Positions 60,549 through 64,000 of a stretch of 64,000 bases of DNA are shown piece after piece. The stretch's first letter is position 1. Each line of letters opens with the position of its first letter. The notes under the pieces are model-generated. The model ran no database searches. It worked only from the letters and a program-made list of their open reading frames with translations, and was not told where the DNA came from. Source of the stretch: Cellulosimicrobium cellulans (GTDB lineage Bacteria; Actinomycetota; Actinomycetes; Actinomycetales; Cellulomonadaceae); the NCBI RefSeq assembly GCF_007679345.1, contig NZ_VEGH01000004.1, positions 1-64,000 on the forward strand, in the 5' to 3' direction. The translations under genes were made by a program, and so were the position numbers.

Positions 60549-60554
60549 AGCATA
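60549..60554 (-). promoter_or_regulatory. -10 box of the LCP gene pair
   Basis: Minus-strand TATGCT, 8 nt from GTG 60540. Supports that start, which has no ribosome binding site. Confidence 0.45.
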
Positions 60555-60634
60555 GGAGCCGCGGTGCGGAGCGCGGCGGACCACCAGGGCGAACCGCGTG
60601 GAGGATTCGTGCAGATGGGGGACCTGCGGGCCGT

Positions 60635-62722
60635 TCAGGAGGCGCCCCGAGCCGGGACGAGGGTGCCGTCCTCGCGCACCTCAGCCACCCAGACGGTGGA
60701 GGTCTCGGTGACCACCGCGTGCGGCAGCCGGTTGAGCTCGAGCTGCCACCAGGTGATCCGGGAGCGGGCGAGAGGCCGCGGTGCGTCGTCGTCCGGCCAG
60801 GGGAGCGCCCCGCTCGCGAACGCGACCACGGCGAGGTCCTCACCGCCCCAGCGCTGCCGGATCTGCGCCAACCGCTCGGCGCTCGGCGGGTTGGCCAGCT
60901 CGACCGCGTGCACGCCGCACACCGAGAGGAGCGTGGCGAGGTAGGGCGGCCCGCCTGCACGGACGTACACCACGTGCCGGGCGGGCAGCGCCTCGCAGAC
61001 CGCCCGGACCTCGGCGAGACGACCACCCTGCTCCACCGCGGTGGACATCGGTCCCCAGGTGCGTGCGGGTGCCACGACCACCGCGACAGCGAGCACGACC
61101 GCCACGGCCCGGGTCCACCAGCGGCGTGCGCCCCACGCCGCGGCCAGGGCCACCGATACCGCGACGGCGAAACCCGGGAGGGTCACCGGCAGGAGGCGGC
61201 GCATGGCCCACACCTGGTCCGGCGTGATGCTGATGCGCCACAGGTACAGCACCGAGGGGGCGGCGACGGTGCCGACGAACAGCCACCACCCGGCGGACCG
61301 CCGTCGGACCGCGCACCACACGGCGACTGCCAGGCCGAGCACCGCGAGGACGACGAACGGCCAGCCCTGGTACCAGGCCACCCAGTGCAGCGACCACTCG
61401 TCGTAGGTCCGCGTCCCGTCGACGGGCAGCCCGTCGCGTTCCTGCAGCGCCGCGACCGTGACCGCGTAGCCGCTGTCCTCGGCGAAGTTGTGCTCGGTCT
61501 GCCACCAGGGTCGGGATGCCAGGAGGACGCCCACCGCCACGGTCAGCGAGGCCAGGACCCAGGCGCCGCCGCGGCGGTGGCGGAGCAGGGCGCGCCGCGG
61601 AGCGGCCCACGGCTGGACGACGAGGACGGCCGCCGCGACCACGGCCGCGCCCAGCGCGAGCAGCAGCAGCCGGAGCTCGCCCGTGAGCGCCCGCAGGTAG
61701 CCGGGACTGTGCACCCGCAGGTCCAGGTAGCCGAGCGCGACCATCGTGCCGGCGCCCACGACGGCGAGCACCAGGCCGCGGGACAGCTCCCGCCGTCGGC
61801 GCGGCAGGACGGCCGCGGCCGCGGGGAGCCCGATGCCCAGCACCAGGCCGACGACCACCGCCGCACCGTCGATGCGAGCGAGCGACGACCCGCCGACCAT
61901 GGCTCCCGCGAGGAGGTAGGGGAGCGCGCGACGCCCGGCCACCGCCCCGAGCGCGACCGCGATACCCCCGAAGACCAGGGCGAGCGCCAGCGGCTCGGTG
62001 TACGCCGCGCGGGAGAACACCACCATCGGCATCGCGAGGCCGAGCGCGGCGGGGGCGACGAGCCCCCACCACGGACCGGCGAGGCGCCGGGCGACCGCGT
62101 AGACCGCGACCAGGCCGACCGCGCCGATCAGCAGGTTGCCCGCGAGGACCCCGTCGAGCCCGCCCGTCCACCCCGCGACGCCGAGCAGCGCCGGCAGCAG
62201 CTTGGCGCCCTGCGCGACGAGCGAGCCCTCGAGGCCCGTGTACGCGAGCGGCGTCGCGATCACGTCGTCGTAGGCCTCCGCGAGCGCGCGTGCCTCGTCG
62301 GGGACGCCGATCCGCGGCCCGGTGTGCTCGCTCAGCCACGCACCGCCCAGCGTGAGGAAGCCGGGGTCGCGCGTCACCGTGAGGAACTCGGACGCGTACG
62401 GGGCGTTGAGCAGCACCCAGGCCGTGACCGAGCCGAGCACGACGAGCGTGGCCGCAGCCGCCCGCGCGGTCCCGGCCGGTGCCGCCGGGGCCAGCCGCCA
62501 GGTGCCGAGCACGAGGAGCGCAGCCGCCGGGAGCACGACGGCCGGGCGCAGCTCCTCGACGAGGACCGCGACGGACGCCGCGAGCGCGAGGCAGAACAGC
62601 GCGATCGGCAGCCGGTCCGGCATCGAGGCGACGAGGCGGAGCGCTCCGCGGCCGACAGCCCCTGCCCGCTCCGGGGACCGGGCGGGGGGCGGGGAGCGGT
62701 CGGCCGTGTCGCGCTGGCTCAT
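60635..62722 (-). CDS. Polytopic membrane glycosyltransferase (GT-C-like)
   Basis: 695 residues with about 13 spans. The first large outer loop has LLNAPYASEFLTVTRDPGFLTLGGAWLSEHTGPRIG, including acidic residues where GT-C enzymes place the catalytic Asp. Further spans include LLIGAVGLVAVYAVARRLAG, WGLVAPAALGLAMPMVVFSRAAYTEPLALAL and a C-terminal outer domain (about 590-695). It probably uses a polyprenyl-phosphate sugar on the outer face. ATG at 62722 is 15 nt after the rmlB stop, so rmlB and this gene form one operon; the LCP pair downstream has its own promoter. Confidence 0.8.
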   Translation of the reverse strand: MSQRDTADRSPPPARSPERAGAVGRGALRLVASMPDRLPIALFCLALAASVAVLVEELRPAVVLPAAALLVLGTWRLAPAAPAGTARAAAATLVVLGSVTAWVLLNAPYASEFLTVTRDPGFLTLGGAWLSEHTGPRIGVPDEARALAEAYDDVIATPLAYTGLEGSLVAQGAKLLPALLGVAGWTGGLDGVLAGNLLIGAVGLVAVYAVARRLAGPWWGLVAPAALGLAMPMVVFSRAAYTEPLALALVFGGIAVALGAVAGRRALPYLLAGAMVGGSSLARIDGAAVVVGLVLGIGLPAAAAVLPRRRRELSRGLVLAVVGAGTMVALGYLDLRVHSPGYLRALTGELRLLLLALGAAVVAAAVLVVQPWAAPRRALLRHRRGGAWVLASLTVAVGVLLASRPWWQTEHNFAEDSGYAVTVAALQERDGLPVDGTRTYDEWSLHWVAWYQGWPFVVLAVLGLAVAVWCAVRRRSAGWWLFVGTVAAPSVLYLWRISITPDQVWAMRRLLPVTLPGFAVAVSVALAAAWGARRWWTRAVAVVLAVAVVVAPARTWGPMSTAVEQGGRLAEVRAVCEALPARHVVYVRAGGPPYLATLLSVCGVHAVELANPPSAERLAQIRQRWGGEDLAVVAFASGALPWPDDDAPRPLARSRITWWQLELNRLPHAVVTETSTVWVAEVREDGTLVPARGAS

Positions 62723-62737
62723 CGTCCGGGCACGGTC

Positions 62738-63844
<1,107 letters not shown>

Positions 63845-63928
63845 GCCGACGCGCCTCGCGTGGCAGTCGCCGCGGTCCGCGCGCCGGGATCCGGCGAGCG
63901 GGAGGCCACCTGCCGTGGAGAGGGAACC

Positions 63929-64000
63929 GTGGAGCGCCCGAACGAGCCGATCGCCGATGTCTCGCCCGACGCCCGGGTCGGTGCGCGCACCCGGATCTGG
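63929..64000 (+). CDS. Sugar acetyltransferase (hexapeptide repeat), 5' end only
   Basis: 24 codons to the window edge. The start is GTG at 63929 with GAGAGGGA a few bases upstream. ADVSPDARVGARTRIW is the typical beginning of the left-handed beta-helix N-acetyltransferases of amino-sugar pathways (WbpD-, QdtC- or FdtC-like). It is divergent from rmlB. The activity needs the missing remainder; the call rests on this short but characteristic stretch. Confidence 0.65.
   Translation, partial: MERPNEPIADVSPDARVGARTRIW

Overview
The window is very GC-rich (roughly three quarters G+C by eye), has strong third-codon GC bias and many GTG starts. It carries actinobacterial hallmarks: whiB1 next to pdtaS, a coproporphyrin-type ferrochelatase followed by HemQ, CebEFG-type sugar import without its own ATPase, and LCP cell-wall ligases. 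CelR/CebR-type operators close to TGGGAGCGCTCCCA and the overall gene content suggest a Cellulomonas-like member of the Micrococcales. The genus is an inference; I see no rRNA or tRNA that would settle it. No insertion sequence, prophage, CRISPR array or tRNA was recognised.

Layout. 0.1-4.3 kb: small housekeeping and regulatory genes (HIT, DUF1697, NYN-domain, MarR, flavodoxin, LacI). 4.3-9.7 kb: an alpha-glucoside operon (GH13 glucosidase, lipoprotein binding protein, two permeases) next to the LacI regulator. 9.7-11.7 kb: hemH-hemQ. 11.7-17.7 kb: minus-strand genes (META domain, LLM flavin oxidoreductase, glutamate dehydrogenase, M15 peptidase, aldo/keto reductase, PAS-AraC regulator). 17.8-21.2 kb: putA, divergent from the AraC regulator. 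21.4-26.3 kb: a cebEFG-cebR-like cello-oligosaccharide import operon with three operator-like palindromes around its promoter. 26.3-29.8 kb: DUF2505, pdtaS, whiB1 and a small membrane protein. 30-38 kb: a MacB/FtsX-type ABC exporter and two two-component systems placed head to head.

38-64 kb is a cell-surface polysaccharide region. It has three large polytopic membrane proteins (probable GT-C type or related), three cytoplasmic glycosyltransferases, two DUF4214-like proteins (one fused to an FkbM methyltransferase), and a tightly overlapped set of glycosyltransferase-like protein, HAD phosphatase, nucleotidyltransferase and methyltransferase. It also holds GtrA, a DegT aminotransferase with a PglD-like acetyltransferase, an acyltransferase-3, two LCP ligases, rmlB, and the start of another hexapeptide acetyltransferase. 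The purine genes purK-purE sit inside it. RmlB, DegT and PglD-like enzymes could together make an N-acetylated 4-amino-4,6-dideoxy sugar for this polymer, with the LCP proteins attaching the finished polymer to the wall.

Two non-coding themes recur. First, at least eleven genes start about 6-8 nt after a TANNNT -10 box and have no ribosome binding site, as expected of leaderless mRNAs. Second, gene ends often carry long inverted repeats (up to 22 bp perfect), several sharing a CGCCGAG-like core, probably bidirectional terminators or a small dispersed palindrome family.
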